The notes beneath the pieces are model-generated. The model was not told where the DNA came from. It did no database searches and saw only the letters and a list, made by a program, of their open reading frames with translations. A stretch of 64,000 nt of DNA. Source: Ditylenchus dipsaci. Its lineage: Eukaryota > Nematoda > Chromadorea > Rhabditida > Anguinidae. Both the position numbers and the translations under genes were made by a program. Shown here in pieces: positions 1-12,905 of the stretch; the stretch's first letter is position 1; each line of letters begins with the position of its first letter. The stretch is taken from positions 243,310 to 307,309 of the forward strand of contig SADC01000011.1 of assembly GCA_004194705.1 (NCBI GenBank), in the 5' to 3' direction.

Positions 1-3000
1 AGTGACTTTGCTCAATTGAAGGTATATGACAGATCGCTTTTAATATCTGAAAAAAGAATTTTAGACGAGTGAGCTTGAAGAAAAATTGAGTAATGCAAAA
101 ACTCTAAAGGAGTCTCTGAAAGTCTTTTCGGAGGTGGTTGATTGCAGTGACGAGTCATTGGAAAATGTAAGTGATTGTGGTTTTAACTTTCAAAAGTTTT
201 ATATTGTGCTGTCAAATAAAAAGCTGACATTTTGGCAGGATTTTATAATCCGGATCCTATCCCTAACCAAATTTCGACTAACTTTTTTAGGTTTTCTGAG
301 ATCTTGAATAATACAAAAAAATCTAAGTGGCGAGGCGTGCCTTTTTTCAAAGACATATGACCTGAAATTGTCTTTTGCCTTGGATTACCAAGATATGGTG
401 TTTGTCATCCTTTTTGCTCTGGCCTCAATTATCTTATCATCTTGATCTTTTTTTTCAGCTTTTAGTTAAAATCCTCGGGATTTTACAAAATATATTGAAG
501 AAAACCACTGTAAAGTTAAAAAGGCAAGGTTAAATTTTTTAGGCAGACAATGCAAAAAGTCGGCGTCCGCACATTGTATATTTTAAAAAGAATTTGTCGC
601 GCGACATTGTCCATTTTTTCATACTTTGATGACAAATTTTAAAGTAATGGACAATGTGGCGCGACAAATTCTTTCGAAAATGCTAAACGTCCGGGCGCCC
701 AAAAAGTCATATTTTGGTCAAAAATGTTCACCGCGCGTCTATGAACAAATTTTCTGCACTAATCATACCCGATTTTTTTCGGTTTTATGTAATTTGTATT
801 TTTCAAAATCTATTTCAGATTCCCATCATACCGCTCTCTTCCAACACAGCCATTTCCGCAATCTGTGGTAGTGGCCAGGAATCGTCAGTGTTTCGTTCAC
901 TCGACAACCAAATCATGACTGATGGTTATTTTCTTCACCAACTTTAAGCTCTGATACTTAATGTTTTTTTTGGAATTTCAGAACCTCAACACAAAACTGT
1001 GTTAGCCGCAGCACCATTTGTTCGAAAAGATTATTCCAGAAGCAGGAGCAGCTCAAAGTCTCCTTCCAAAATTCCACGTACCTCTTCTATTGAACGTATT
1101 CCAACGGCAGAGCTGCAGAAGAGGTCAATGGAACGCAAGATACGACAAGCTACTTCACTTTTAAAAGGTAGGGAATATGCAAATATCTTACAAATATTCA
1201 TATCCGGAGTGAGAATTAAATCTGTGACTAATACCCAGAGCGTTGGACTTCTGGGGACCACCAGTTAGCATTTGTCGATGTTTATAACCATTTACATTTA
1301 AATTTGAGCTAAAATTTTATTAGGATTTCAAAACAAAAAACTTGATTGCCGAGATATCAGTTGAAATTGAAATGGAAACATTTTAAAGGACGACCATGTT
1401 AGTTGGGGTCATACAGGGTGGCGAAACTTTTTCTTGCTAGTTTATTTTCGCCATATTTCTTTTTATTTTCCCACTTCTCGAGGAGATATTTTTTAAAGAC
1501 AGAGTAGACATTAGCTAATCGAATAGTACCACGTTTATTTTTATCTCATTGTAGTAAGTAAAACCGAGCAGCGCCGAAAAATCTATTATTCCTGCAAAAA
1601 TTCAAAGCTAAACTACACTTTAGTGGGTCTGCCCGAAATCGGGTTTAAAGTGTAAAACGATGGAGAACCCATAATTTTTTGTCGGAAAGTTATTTTGGTG
1701 AAAAAAAGTTGACCAAAATTTCGACTTTTTTGCCTTGGGGACCAAGGTAAACCACCCTAAAAGGGCATACAGGTATCCTAAAAAGATGGAATTTAAACAA
1801 AGTTCAGTTGACTGGGGCCTACCGCATAAATAAACTCTGGTATGCATGCTTTTTCATGCATCCAGAGTCACTTTCGAGTGATTTGTGTCTAAGGTATGTG
1901 GGTGTGCGCATCCCAACTCAATGGTGTCGGACGGCCCCTTGGTTAAAAAGCCGGCCGGCCGCCGGCCTTAGGTGTACACTAATGAGAGAGTTGGCTGTAT
2001 TCAAAAAAATAAAAGACCAAAAGTTGTATTTTCGATAAGATAATAATATTAACACAATAATAACCTTTTTCTTACAGCTCAAAATATTTCTGACAAACGA
2101 ATCCTGGTTCCCAACGACGTTTCCACCGAAGCTTTCAAACGCAATTACAGGTTTGCCAACTTCTCATTAACTATTAAGAGCCCAGAAAACCAAGTGCAAA
2201 AAGTTCAGTTTGCACGATCTGCTGTGCCCAGCTTCAAGTTGTGAACCTCGAAGCAAAGAGAGGAAGACCAACTTCTACGCCATCTATTCCGACACTCACT
2301 GCTCATCATCATCCAAGATTCCGGTGTATAGAGCACTCAACTGTCAGGCCAACATGCAGAACTCACCGCCCAATTATGTGTTTGGAACCTCGAGCAAGAA
2401 GTTCGCCAATGAATTTGTGCCTAACACTTTCCAGTTCTCCACACATAATACATGTAGTTCTTTTATTGATTAAAAAGAATTTTAAAAATCCTGGTGCTTA
2501 CGGTATTTACTATAATTACACGCCACTTTCTAAATATCCACTACCCCAATTTTAAGTGCCCCATAAAAATTCTATTCTTTCCGAGAATATCCCCGAAATT
2601 TTAACGGTGGGATATTTTGACAAGTCAGCTTTAAACGGTTATTGCTCGGCTCTTAAAAATTTATTTTAAAAAATCTAGCGGTTTAAAGCTTCCCGGCTAC
2701 AACATAAGAAAAAAGGAAAACTTTGATTTTTCCGTCACGGCCAGGCACTGGCGCATTCTTATAGATTGTCTGAATTCCACTCGAGACAACAAATATTTGA
2801 ATACGAATTTTTTTTTTGTTTAAATATAGAATAAATGGATTTTTTCGATTTTTTGCCCAATTTTTAAAACATTGACAGGCACGTTTGCACTCATTCGAAA
2901 GCGCACTTAATTATGTATCTAATAAGCTCTGAAACTAAAAATAAAAGTATTTGGAAAGAAGGTATTTCGATAAGACAATATTCATTTTTAACTAAATTAA

Positions 3001-6000
3001 ACTCTATAAAAATTTAGAAAATTTTCTCGAAATTTTCCGTGAAAATGAAACTTTTCCGCGAAAGTGATCGGCTTAGAAATAATCAGCACTGAATTGTGAG
3101 CAAGACGCTCACTTTAATACAAACACGCTAGTTCTAGTGTTAAGCTGAGGCTAAGTATTAGACGAACGTTGGGCCGGCAAACATTAGTATGAGCCCCAAC
3201 AATCGAAAAACCCTAAATTTAAAAAATGTATTGTGAAAAAATTTATGCCTACAACCCATCTAAAAATTCTGTGTGAGAATTGAAAGTTTTTTGTTTAGCT
3301 GGTTTAACCGGTGGACAGCAGCAAGACGAAGATGGCTACGCTATTCCAGGCTCATCAATTCAGCAGAGCCAGTTTATCTCACCTGAATTCAGTCAGTTTA
3401 AGCCACCAGCCAACAAATTTTCGAGTTTGAAAACACCCGAGAAACCAATGGATCGAAAGACACCGCCAGACTTGTATACTACACCACTATCTAATCCAAC
3501 CAGAAGCAGACATGCTTCTTTTAAACACACAGGTAGCCGGAAATCCCTACTGGTCCGTGTATAAATTACCAATTCAGGCACCGACAATGAGTCTTTTGAG
3601 AGTGCTGTTGAGGAGCATAATGATTCAGATGCCCGCCAATCCATCCTTTCCAACCGCACTACAGTGCTGGAGCAGCAGTCCAAAGAAAGATCTTTCGGAC
3701 TGAATCAAAGTTCGGGAATCACTGGAAAATGTCGGGATGCAAAGCAAATTAATGACTCCCTTGAAGAAATGTAATTTTTTGGTTTTTGTTTAAGAAACCT
3801 CTATATATTGGCCCATCGGTAAAAACCCTAGGGAACCACAATATTAAAGGGCCACTATATCGAGAATGAACTCTACATTCCACCTAAGCCGGCAACCTCT
3901 CAAGCTCGTTCCAAAATAGGGTCCGACGCTTTCTTTCCCCAATTTTACAAATGCTTTGCTTATTTTATTTGCCAGTCTAGTTTGACAAGTCGCAAAGGTT
4001 GTAATTTGTACAGGTCATTTTTCCAAAATTTTATAATTTTGACATAATATTAAGATGGTGGGTCACTATGTTATGGGGTAATAAGCAAGGACCAGGGCCT
4101 AAGCGTCCACTTCATTGCAAGGGAATTATATCGAGGTTTGACAGTTCTACAAAATGAGCTAGATTACCAAGTTGACAAAGGTTTCCAATAAAGGAAAAAA
4201 TTACGACTATTTCCAGGTGAAGAAGTATCAAAAGAGCCACACACATTTCGCGGCAGTCTTTATGAAAAAACGGTGTTACATATAGATCAAATTACGACTA
4301 TTTCTACGAGTCCTACACGCGTAGCGCAGTGGGTTGGCTTCCCACTTTTTACGTTACAACGACAACGGACGGCGTAAAGCCCAGCTCGCATAACATTTTG
4401 GACTCAAATTGGGCATGTATGTAACTAAGTCGAAAACTCCGTAATTTTTTGACATTGTTCTTATGGGCTCAATTCAATGTCAAAATGCCCGGCTAAAACT
4501 TTACTTTTTACACAATCAAAGAAAGACTTTTTTAGTGTTCACCAAACCTAAAACACGATCCTTTTTATTTAAAAAACTACCTAAAATTTATTTCGATCAA
4601 TTTCAGAAACAAAACCTTAAACAATACCTGCCAACAGCTGGACGCAGTGGTGGAGCGAATCACCGAGTGCACTCTCAAGTCTCACTTAGGAGGGCGAGCC
4701 TCCTTGGATGGCAGGTTTTTCTTTTTTCAACTTTATTACAAAAACTTTACAGTATCAAATACTTTTTCTAGGCATCTGTCTGTAGAAAGCCCAAAAGCAT
4801 ATTCCACAATCAGTGTTCTCAAACCACGGAGCGATTGAAAAATATGCAACCATTTGGTGTTATGCAAATTTCGCGAATCACATCCAAACCGTTGTCTCCA
4901 GCAGTCAGAAAAGTCAATGAAAACAGGACTTCTAAGACCATGCCGAAAAAAGCAATTGCTCCTGAGGTCAAAGACTTTGTGCCAGTCAGCGAGGAGCGCC
5001 TACGATTTGTGGAGCGCAAGCATGTGGAAGCGGTCAGAGACCACACCAGAGCTCAGCTGTTTTTGATGGAAGAGGAGCGAAAAAGTAGCGCATCCTCTGG
5101 TTCATCGACCTGCTATGACAGCCAAATCCAGTCCAAAGCATATTCTCAGCGAAGCGATAAGTTGCTCAAAGAGTATGCTAGGAGGAAGTCAGAGATCAAA
5201 GCAGAGCTCGAATTTGCTCATCAGAAAGACTTAGAAGTGAGTTTTTTTAATAATTACTTTACTTTATTAATACACCCCAGTCTCGACATAACGCGATTCT
5301 TGATATACCGCGACCTTTTTCCGGTCCCGAGGAGTCGCGTTATACCGGGACTCGACTGTACTGAGGATGATTATTTCGAATAGAAAAGAATAATTTTGAA
5401 AAACTTGACATGTGGAGGTTGGGATAGTCAAAATATAATTATCCAATTCCGGGATTTTTTTTACAGTAGAGTAAGTTCTCGCCGAAATTTTGTTCCTCGT
5501 AGATTCCGACACTTTTTTACATGTATTCAGGCCTCTCATATTTTTTTAGAAAATGTACATTTTCAAATTTTCAAGGAGTTTTTAGAGCGAAAAAAAAGCT
5601 TTTGACCTAAAATTGTAAAAGTAAAAAAGATTTGAGGTTATAAAAAAGTAGAAATCTTTTCGAAAAGTACATCTAGGAGTTATGCTTTGGGTTGTATGTT
5701 AAATTACATGTGTTTAAAATTATTTTCAGAACCTTCTAAAGCACCATGTCCAAGAAACTAGTCGTCTTCATGCCGAGACCCTTCTAATCCAGCAACAAGT
5801 TAAGCTTTTCATCAACAGCAGAAAGCATCAGACGGCAACAAATTCTTCCACCCACCAGATTATAGCCAAAAAGCCGGATATTGCCAAGAGCGTTCTCTTC
5901 CGCTCACCCATTCACCCTCCAGTCACCCAAACAGCAACAACAACTACTACCACCATCCCTCCACTCGACTTCTCCTCATTCCACCAATCTCAAGTGTCCA

Positions 6001-9000
6001 AGGAGATCTTGTCATACCGTGCCCTCTCCGACATCAACCAACAAGCACCCGAAGCAGACCAAAATCAGGTGGTTGACCAGTTGGATAGCGCGAAGACCAG
6101 TGAGGGAATACCGTCGATACGTGACGAGTTTGTGGAACAAGAGGCTATATTTCATCAAGAAAACCAAGCTTCAATGCCTAGCACACCCATAAAGGTGGTT
6201 GGAGAGAAGGAGAAAAATACCGACAACGATGTGTCATCTATTTCGCTGGACCAGGAGCCAGCACCTGAATCACCTACACCCACAGCAAATCAGTGTCAAA
6301 CCGAAAATCTGCATCACCCACACTAGACTCAATATCCACCCCGAGTCAACCACCTTAAAAAGTGAAAAAGAAGCTGAAGAGAGATCTAAAAAGAAAAGTG
6401 GCTCACCAATTTTCTCAGAATTAAACTCACCAGCTGGTAGATGGAGTCCAGGCAGGTGGGATGGAGGCTTGGCTTCTCTGCTATCCACACCTGGATCCAG
6501 CGCCAGATCGCCTCCACCACAAGGTTTGCCACTGTTTGAGCCGAAGGATGAATCGCAGCATCAGCCAAGCTCGAAGTCCAGCTCTTTCCAACCAGCAAGT
6601 CCAGCTAAGACTCCTCGCAAAATGTCATCAGCCTTCTCTAGCAAACAATCTTCAATTAGTTCAATGGTGATAGAGCCACTTTCAATGGCCGAATCCATAG
6701 TGGCAGAAGAGTTGGATGATCGTGCAGGCACACCTGTGAAAGAGGCTATGCTTGTCCAGACAAGCAGTGGATCACCCACTCCACTGATTAGTGAGGTAAT
6801 TGATGATTCAGAATCTGGGCTGAATGCAAAGGAGACTGAAAAAAGCAGCGTCTCAGAATCAATTAGTGTGGAAGAGGAGATCCAGACTGAAAAAGATGAT
6901 TCTTCTAGTGCTGATAAAAGTAGCAGTGAGAATAAGGTGATAAGCAGTGGAAGCAAGTCAAATGAGTCACCAAAAGAACACACCACTTCTATTGAGTCCA
7001 CTGAGAAAAAGACAGCAAGAACGAGGAAATTGGGGAAGAAGAAAGCATAGCTGAGGAGGTATGTCATTTTCAGCATATTTTTGATGCGATTGGTCAAAGA
7101 TAGCTTAGTTGGTTACCTGATTGACTGGATATGATTGAGATGTGCCAATAAAAACTTTGTTGATTTGAACTGAGAAAAATTCTGATTGCGCTAGCACAAA
7201 TGCTAAAAAACTGAAATTTCATGTTCCCAATATGAATTTCCCATGATTGAATAATTTTTAAGACTATGTGAAAGGCAGCAGCAAAATTGTAAATTTCACC
7301 AGCAAATTTATAATTGCTATTTTCTTTGGATTCTTCATCTAAATTTTTTGCACTATGGTATAAACCCGCATCTCAGTTTTCTAACGAGCTTTCAGAATTT
7401 TCTAAATGATGTCAAAGCAAATAAATCCAAAACTGTTGAAAAAATTACTTCATTCGAACTATGTTGAATTTCGTTGAACTTGAATTTCCCCAAATCATTC
7501 ATTGGATTTCAATAGTTCGTTAGAAATAAGATCCAAGACTTGATAATATTGCTAAAATTTGTAAAAATTCACAACAAAAATCCAAAGATTTTTGTCAATT
7601 TGAAGTTTGCTAGTAGAATTCAGTAATTTAAAGTGCGTAGGCAATTTCGGGCATTTTTAAATTCGCAGCTTTTTTAAAAATTGAGTTTTTTTCTGTCTAG
7701 GTCACAAGTTTGAGCCTTTCAAAAAATACGCTAGCTCACCCTAAGCCTAAGGCTTTGCCCGAGTTAAAAAAACAAACAATATTGCAGAAAGAACACCAGA
7801 AAGCAAAAAAGTGGATTTTTTAAAATTTAAATTGCCTAAACGCACTTATGCCAAAATTTTAGACTTTTGCTGCTGCAGTTTGAGTTTCAGTTGAATCCTA
7901 AAATAGGCGCATTTTGTATTGGCTCAATCTGATATTGCACATCTCATTCCTTATTTTGAACAATGAAAAATATTATGTTTTCAGATATGCTCTGCAAAAC
8001 AGTCGACTGCCAGTACTAGTGCTTCAATAACCACTTCACTGGAAACTTCTTCTACACTCAACCAAGTATCAAACAGTTCAACTTTTCCATCTCAACCCTC
8101 ACAATTACCTATTTTCAGACTTTCTCCAAATCTCCTCACAAGTCTCCCAAGAGCAAAAGTACCAGCCATTCTCTACCAGCTGCTCCGCAAGACTCCGACT
8201 TTGAGTCATTCTCAAAGAGAGATTCTATCTCAGGCACAGATAGTCGCTTCCGCTCCAAACCACTCGACTTGTCCAACCTCAGTCTCAACTCTCCCCGTGA
8301 CAAAAGTCCCAGAACTCCTCGCTCTCCCCTAGAGCGATTTGTCACCAAGCTCCCGACCAGTCCTCGAGCCCATCTAAACCATTCCCTGAGCCATTCCCCA
8401 AAGATTCTCCGATCAACAGAAAGAAACCACCAGTGTCCCCTCGCCCACCTCAGATGGAGATTCCTCATCCCAGGGATTTCTGCTAGAAGACTTGCCTAAT
8501 GCCAGCTCTTTAGGTCCCATTTTGGATATTAGCCGCACCTCACTGGATGCCTCCTTCCGCCAAAGCCTGGGAAATACAGAAGCACTTTTGCTAGACAATT
8601 TCTCCAGAAGAAAAAGTTTGGAAGGACTGCCTCATTTTGGTATCCAATTGAGTGCCACTAAATTTTTCCCGGCTCCAGCAGCGATAGTTGAGGAGGAATT
8701 GGAGGCGGTGGTGAAAGATTCCACTTTGAATGCATCTAGAGTGGGCTTGGAAAAGCTGAAAGATGGCGAGAATCTGAAGAAAGTGGTGGATGGACAGAGT
8801 AACAAAATTTGGGAATATTACTGCCGAAATCACAATGTGCCTGTGCAACCTGTAGAAGTAGATCTGGTTGATGGAGAAGAAAAATATGCAGCAGACTTTC
8901 GATTGATGGTGGTCCATTGGTGTTGGCAATTGGCTCATAAGGAAATGGAATTGGGAAACAGGAAGATAGTCCAGAGCAAAGACGAGCTGCAAAAAGTGCT

Positions 9001-10222
9001 TGAAGGAACAATTTTGCCCAAGCTTTTGGTTAATTCAGCTGACTTGCCGGTCAAAGGTAAGGTTTTGGGCGCCAGCTACTTTAACACATCAAGATACGCT
9101 TTACTAGGCCTAGAATTTGGAGTCCAAGATCAGAATTTTGGAATGCTCTGGGATTACCGCTAAGAAAAAACGAGAATGCCTACACGATATGGGATAAAAT
9201 TTAAAATTACGCTAGATTTAAAAACGAAATTTCAAAATTGGCTGTAGGTGAAACACCCGTCAAAATGTGTATATCTCCCGTCACATTTTTAAAACTTCTT
9301 GTTCTCGGTGTTTAGTATTCAAATTTTCAATTTTTTGCACCAGCATGTAGCCCTGAATCTCTATTTTCTAATGAGCTATCATCTGGCTGAACACAATATT
9401 AAAAAGTGAGAGAACAATTCATTTTGAAAAAATAGGTCTAGTTTAAAAAAACACAATTTTCCTCCTAATTTTCAATATTGTAGTCAGCCAGTTGATAGCT
9501 CATTAGAAACAAGAGATTCAGGGCTACATGCTGGTGCAAAAAAAATAAAAAAAATTATGAAGTAACACTGAGAACGAAAAGTTTTAAAAATTTGACGGGA
9601 GATTCCCACATTTTGACGGATGTTTTCAATCTTAACCTTCAAACTTTATTATTTTTTTCACAAAGTTATGTAAATTTCGAAATTTCTCGTGAAATTTACC
9701 AAAAAACGGAGTTTCTCAAAATCCACTGTGAGCTGAGAAAGGAATTTTCAAATTTTCTTATAAACAGGAATCCTGTGGGCATTTTGTTACATTGCGAAGT
9801 CTACTATTCACTTCACCAAATATTTTACTCTGATTTTTATAAGAGCATGAAATCAATTTAAGCCAAAATTAGGGTTGGGTGATGGGTAATTACGCGGAGA
9901 AATAGTTCTCCGGCCGTATTTCTCGTAATTACCCGGGTTATTACCAGAGAAATACTTTTTTCCGGAGAATTACCCAACCCTAGCCAAAATTTTGTGATTT
10001 CAGTTCAACTTTTTAAATAATTTTTGTCTTGTAGGGATGGAACCGAAGGACAAAGGGATAAGAAGAAGAGCGGAAAAAACTTCGCATATTCTGTTAGATG
10101 AAAGAAGGCAAATGTTGGCCGGCACTTTTTACCAAAATGAGACAACTTGGCTGCCTGTTCTTACTACTGATGCTGAGATTTGTGAAAAGTTGTTGAATAG
10201 GGAAACAAGAAGCTTTTTGTAA
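1..10222 (+). CDS. CEP350-like centrosomal coiled-coil protein (3' part, multi-exon)
   Basis: Exons that join in frame: 1-21, 65-166, 819-867, 982-1167, 2078-2150, 2209-2453, 3299-3532, 3578-3770, 4607-4714, 4786-5236, 5730-6292, 6327-7058 (with a small internal intron, 6957-7015 or 6966-7015), 7985-8065, 8119-8359, 8391-9056 and 10035-10222. The total is 1,358 codons and the stop is TAA at 10220. The gene starts upstream of the window. The protein has coiled-coil stretches (TSELEEKLSNAKTLKESLKV; RLRFVERKHVEAVRDHTRAQ), long Ser/Pro-rich low-complexity parts and a conserved-looking C-terminal segment (KIWEYYCRNHNVP to TSHILLDERRQM). The pattern of a coiled coil followed by repeated Lys/Arg-rich heptads recalls CEP350, a centriole and microtubule-anchoring protein. 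No CAP-Gly domain is seen, so that name is tentative. A second, shorter paralogue lies at 43694-44833, which supports the exon model. No 1-nt correction is needed here. Confidence 0.8.
562..699. mobile_element. MULE-type MITE, 138 bp, 9-bp TSD
   Basis: It lies in the intron between exons 65-166 and 819-867. The ends are GGCGTCCGC and GTCCGGGCGCC, inside inverted repeats of about 50 bp that contain GAATTTGTCGCGCGACATTG. It is flanked by a perfect 9-bp direct repeat CAAAAAGTC (553-561 and 700-708), the target-site length typical of Mutator-like elements. It has no coding capacity. Confidence 0.85.
1808..1975. repeat. Dispersed repeat fragment in CEP350-like intron 4
   Basis: The intron 1168-2077 holds a segment running from GGGGCCTACCGCATAAATAA to GTGGGTGTGCGCATC. 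Its inverted copy is found at 14835-14932, inside another fold-back element. It is followed by a GC-rich stretch of repeated GCCGG. The rest of the intron has nothing I recognise. Confidence 0.6.
2454..3298 (+). other. Intron of CEP350-like gene, no recognised content
   Basis: AT-rich intron between the exons ending at 2453 and starting at 3299. I see no coding exon, no clear inverted repeat and no tRNA-like promoter in it. Confidence 0.6.
3771..4606 (+). other. Intron of CEP350-like gene with a tRNA-like box A remnant
   Basis: The only recognisable motif is TAGCGCAGTGGG at about 4321-4332, a perfect match to the Pol III box A consensus. No box B follows at the usual distance, so this is at most the head of a decayed tRNA-derived SINE. 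Confidence 0.45.
5278..5358. mobile_element. pogo/Tigger-like MITE, 81 bp
   Basis: Inside the intron 5237-5729. The ends are CAGTCTCGACATAACGCGA and a matching inverted TCGCGTTATACCGGGACTCG followed by ACTG. A TA follows the right end, and there is no clean TA next to the left end. The CAGTYGANNCTCGA-type terminus recurs at 15572, 59706 and elsewhere. Confidence 0.6.
7059..7984 (+). other. Intron of CEP350-like gene with a degenerate fold-back
   Basis: AT-rich intron between exons in phase 0. A weak inverted repeat pairs CTAACGAGCTTTCAG near 7380 with GTTCGTTAGAAATAAG near 7516. This suggests an old fold-back MITE related to the one at 9249. No coding exon is seen. Confidence 0.45.
9249..9635. 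mobile_element. Fold-back MITE in the last CEP350-like intron
   Basis: The two arms are inverted copies of about 190 nt. AACACCCGTCAAAATGTG is on the left and CACATTTTGACGGATG on the right, with an inner stem GCACCAGCATGTAGCCCTGA pairing with TCAGGGCTACATGCTGGTGC. The same element is present in the duplicated copy at about 23080-23490, so it predates the duplication. Confidence 0.7.
9870..9982. mobile_element. hAT MITE, TAGGGTTGG family, 113 bp, 8-bp TSD
   Basis: It begins TAGGGTTGGGTGATGGG and ends ATTACCCAACCCTA. It is flanked by perfect 8-bp repeats GCCAAAAT (9862-9869 and 9983-9990), as expected of hAT elements. The interior is made of palindromic GGTAATTAC and CCGGAGAA motifs. The duplicate at 23715-23778 is only 64 bp: it has the same ends and TSD but has lost or never gained the middle. 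Confidence 0.9.
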
Positions 10223-10308
10223 GGATACATTTTTGATACCGTAGATACGTGCCTGATACTCACTATTGATATGTCTACATTTTTGTGTTCAATGCTATTT
10301 GTTTGTAT

Positions 10309-10314
10309 AATAAA
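10309..10314 (+). promoter_or_regulatory. Poly(A) signal of CEP350-like gene
   Basis: AATAAA lies 87 nt after the stop codon at 10222. A second ATAAATG follows at about 10328. Confidence 0.6.
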
Positions 10315-10429
10315 TGGCTGTTGAAAAATAAATGCTTGCTTCTACACTACAGCTACAATGACGCGAAAACTGCATCAGCATCAAAGAACTACAAGAACTA
10401 GATCATCCGCGTGATTTTCAAAGGCTGTA

Positions 10430-11072
10430 ATTAAAACGCGCAATACTTTTTTTGTACCAAATTTTCTTTTGCCTTTTTTTGCACAAAGTGATAGCCCCAT
10501 CATAGCCCTGCGATTCTAGTTTCTTACAAAGTATAACTATTTGCAAGATAATTTTGAAATGTTCAACAAAACATCAAAAGTATGGACTAACTTATTTTTT
10601 TGACTTGTTCCATACTTTCAATTTTCCGTAGAGCATTTTGAAAATATCTTTCAAAAAGTTATACTTCGTAAGAAACTAGAATCGCAGGGCTATTTAAAGG
10701 ACCCTGTCTCTTCCGGATCGATGGTCCCCGCCAATTCGAAATTTTCCTAATCATTGAAGTTCTGTACGGATTTTTCAGCTTGGTTTCTAACACAACTGTA
10801 CCTAAAACTAAATTCTAGGTCTTGTTTTATTAGAAACTAAGCTAAAAAATCCGTACAGAAGTTCGATGATTAGGCGAAAAATTTTGAATTGGCGCGGGAC
10901 CATTGATCAGGAAGAGACAGGATCCTTTAAGAGTCTCATCACTTTGTAAAAAGATCAAAAAAATTAAGAGAAAAAGACAAAACAAAAAAATTAAAAAATT
11001 TGGTAAAAAAGTAAATTTGGTACAAAAAAGTATATTTGGTACAATTAGAGTATTGCCCATTAAAAACACACC
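10430..11072. mobile_element. Fold-back insertion(s) downstream of CEP350-like gene
   Basis: Comparison with the duplicated copy (24230-24240) shows about 640 bp here that the copy lacks. The block is two adjacent fold-backs. One pairs GCCCTGCGATTCTAGTTTCT (10503) with AGAAACTAGAATCGCAGGGC (10673). The other pairs the 10724-10815 strand with 10835-10915 through TCCGTACAG and GCCAATTCGAA/TTTTGAATTGGC. A relative of the second sits at 58612-58830. Confidence 0.65.
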
Positions 11073-11075
11073 TAA

Positions 11076-12905
11076 AATTACTGATTTCCCGCAATGAATA
11101 CATAAACAAGACTACAGCGTGGCCCAAAAACTTTACACTTCTAAATTTCTTTGTCAAGGCCTTTAGCGCACCGGCTGAATAAATGCTTATTCAGTGTAAT
11201 CAAGGATGCTTTTTCAACGGTTGTGAGACCGGTACAGAGTCCTCTCATTCTGCCGTAATCTTAGGTATAGCTCCCGGTAAAAGGATTAACATGGCTTGAT
11301 GCTCGAGGCTAAGTCACTACGTGATTAATTCCCATAAGCATCCGCTTGCTTTGAGACTGACTTTGTAACCTAAAATTTGCAACCATCCATCCTTATTACC
11401 CCTTAAAGTAGAACAACTAACGAACGGAAGAAAAAAGCTGATAAATAAATACGGGACAAAAAATTGCAAAGGATGTGACTGAACTTCAGTCACTGAAGGG
11501 CGTCGTCGAAAGTCTGAAGTTCACCAGTAAACTTTATTTTAAAATTTTTCGTTGATTTTTCGTTGCAATCTTAATATAGTATTTGGACTGAGTAAGTCAC
11601 ACTGTTTTTTGTTAACTTTTTTCGAGCTAGAGTTTCATATAGGTCACGCTAATTCATTTTGTAATCTGTGTATCTGAGTGTGCTCTTTGATTTCGATATC
11701 GTGGAGCATTGTCTGCCGAGCAGGTTTTTATGTGCATTAAATGAATTAAGCATTGAAATTGGCCAAATGCGGAACATGTAGTATCAGGAGTAGGGTTGGG
11801 AAATTACCGGTAATTTGTTTTTCCGATAATATTACCGATTTCCGGTAATATTCGTTGATTTATTATCACCGGATCAATCTCTTTCAGCTGCCGTCTGTGA
11901 TGCTCAATCAAGTCAGTTCCGCTATGCCTTTGATATCTGCTTTCTTGATGGTAAAGTAGCTGAATCTACGAAAACATGACCATCCCAGTAAGAGAACAAT
12001 ATGAGTGGTGTGAAACCAATGATGCTGACAGTGAAATCGTTTTAAGCGTTAAAAATTACCCCTGGGAATAAATAATAACGTATAACACAAGGAAAAAAAT
12101 TAGAGGGCACTTTTCAGTAAAAAGGGAGGCAAAATTAAATATCCCCCCTATTAATTTTTTTTTGCTTTTTGAGACAAAAAATTAAGTTAAAAATTTCAAA
12201 AACATCCAAGACTATTTGTTTCTAATTGATAATGGAATTTCCTAGTTTGGGACCGACTAGAAGCAGTGATTTAAAGTCGTTTGGCAATGGCACCAGGGCG
12301 ACCAAAGTACCACCTTTAGGTGGCATTTGCCACTTTTTTGAAAAAGGAAAGGTGGAATTTTTATCTCGACAAGATCCTAAAGCGACTAATTTTTATTGGT
12401 CAATTTGTTCAGTCTCTCAGGTTAATTTTTTTTGCTGCGGCTGCATAATAAGCAATTGTTGAAAAAGGCTCTTGGTGCTAAAAACCATGTATTTGGTCAA
12501 TAAAAGATATTTGCGATTAGTTAGTATTGTGATCTTGTTAAAATGCCACCTTTTTAGAAATTTTTTGTCTCAAATGCCACCTTTTGGAAAAAATTTGCCA
12601 CCTTTTTGTAATTTGAGTTGGTCACCCTGAATGGCACCGACCGATGCCTAGCTGGATGATGATGCGGAAATTTTGAAGCTCTGTGCTGGTATGAAGGATT
12701 TTGATACCCGCTGCCTAATTTTAAAATTTATACACTGACAGCGATAAGCATATAGTTTTTCATGTTCTCAAATATAAGCTCTACTACAAGAAGTTGGTTT
12801 ACAAGTTTGGTCCTTGGACGCATGGTAAGTTAAGACTTTGACAAAGGGATATCACTGAAAAGGGCTAGGTGAAGATACAGGAGGTGAAGATACAGGTGAG
12901 ATACA
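11076..12905. other. Gene-free tract with a half hAT element
   Basis: No supported exon. At 11791 a TAGGGTTGGG end starts a TAGGGTTGG-type hAT MITE with GGTAATATTACC-like motifs, but the opposite end is missing. Short repeats of TGCCACCTTT appear between 12310 and 12610. Confidence 0.55.

Noticed and set aside
4715..4785. A possible GG-AG non-canonical intron before GCATCTGTC
   Set aside because: Using the acceptor CTGTAG at 4780-4785 restores the frame with a canonical GT-AG intron (4715-4785), so no unusual splice site is needed.
6561..7097. 178-codon minus-strand ORF opposite the CEP350-like exon
   Set aside because: The plus-strand frame continues across spliced exons on both sides. The minus ORF is the complement of a Ser-rich exon.
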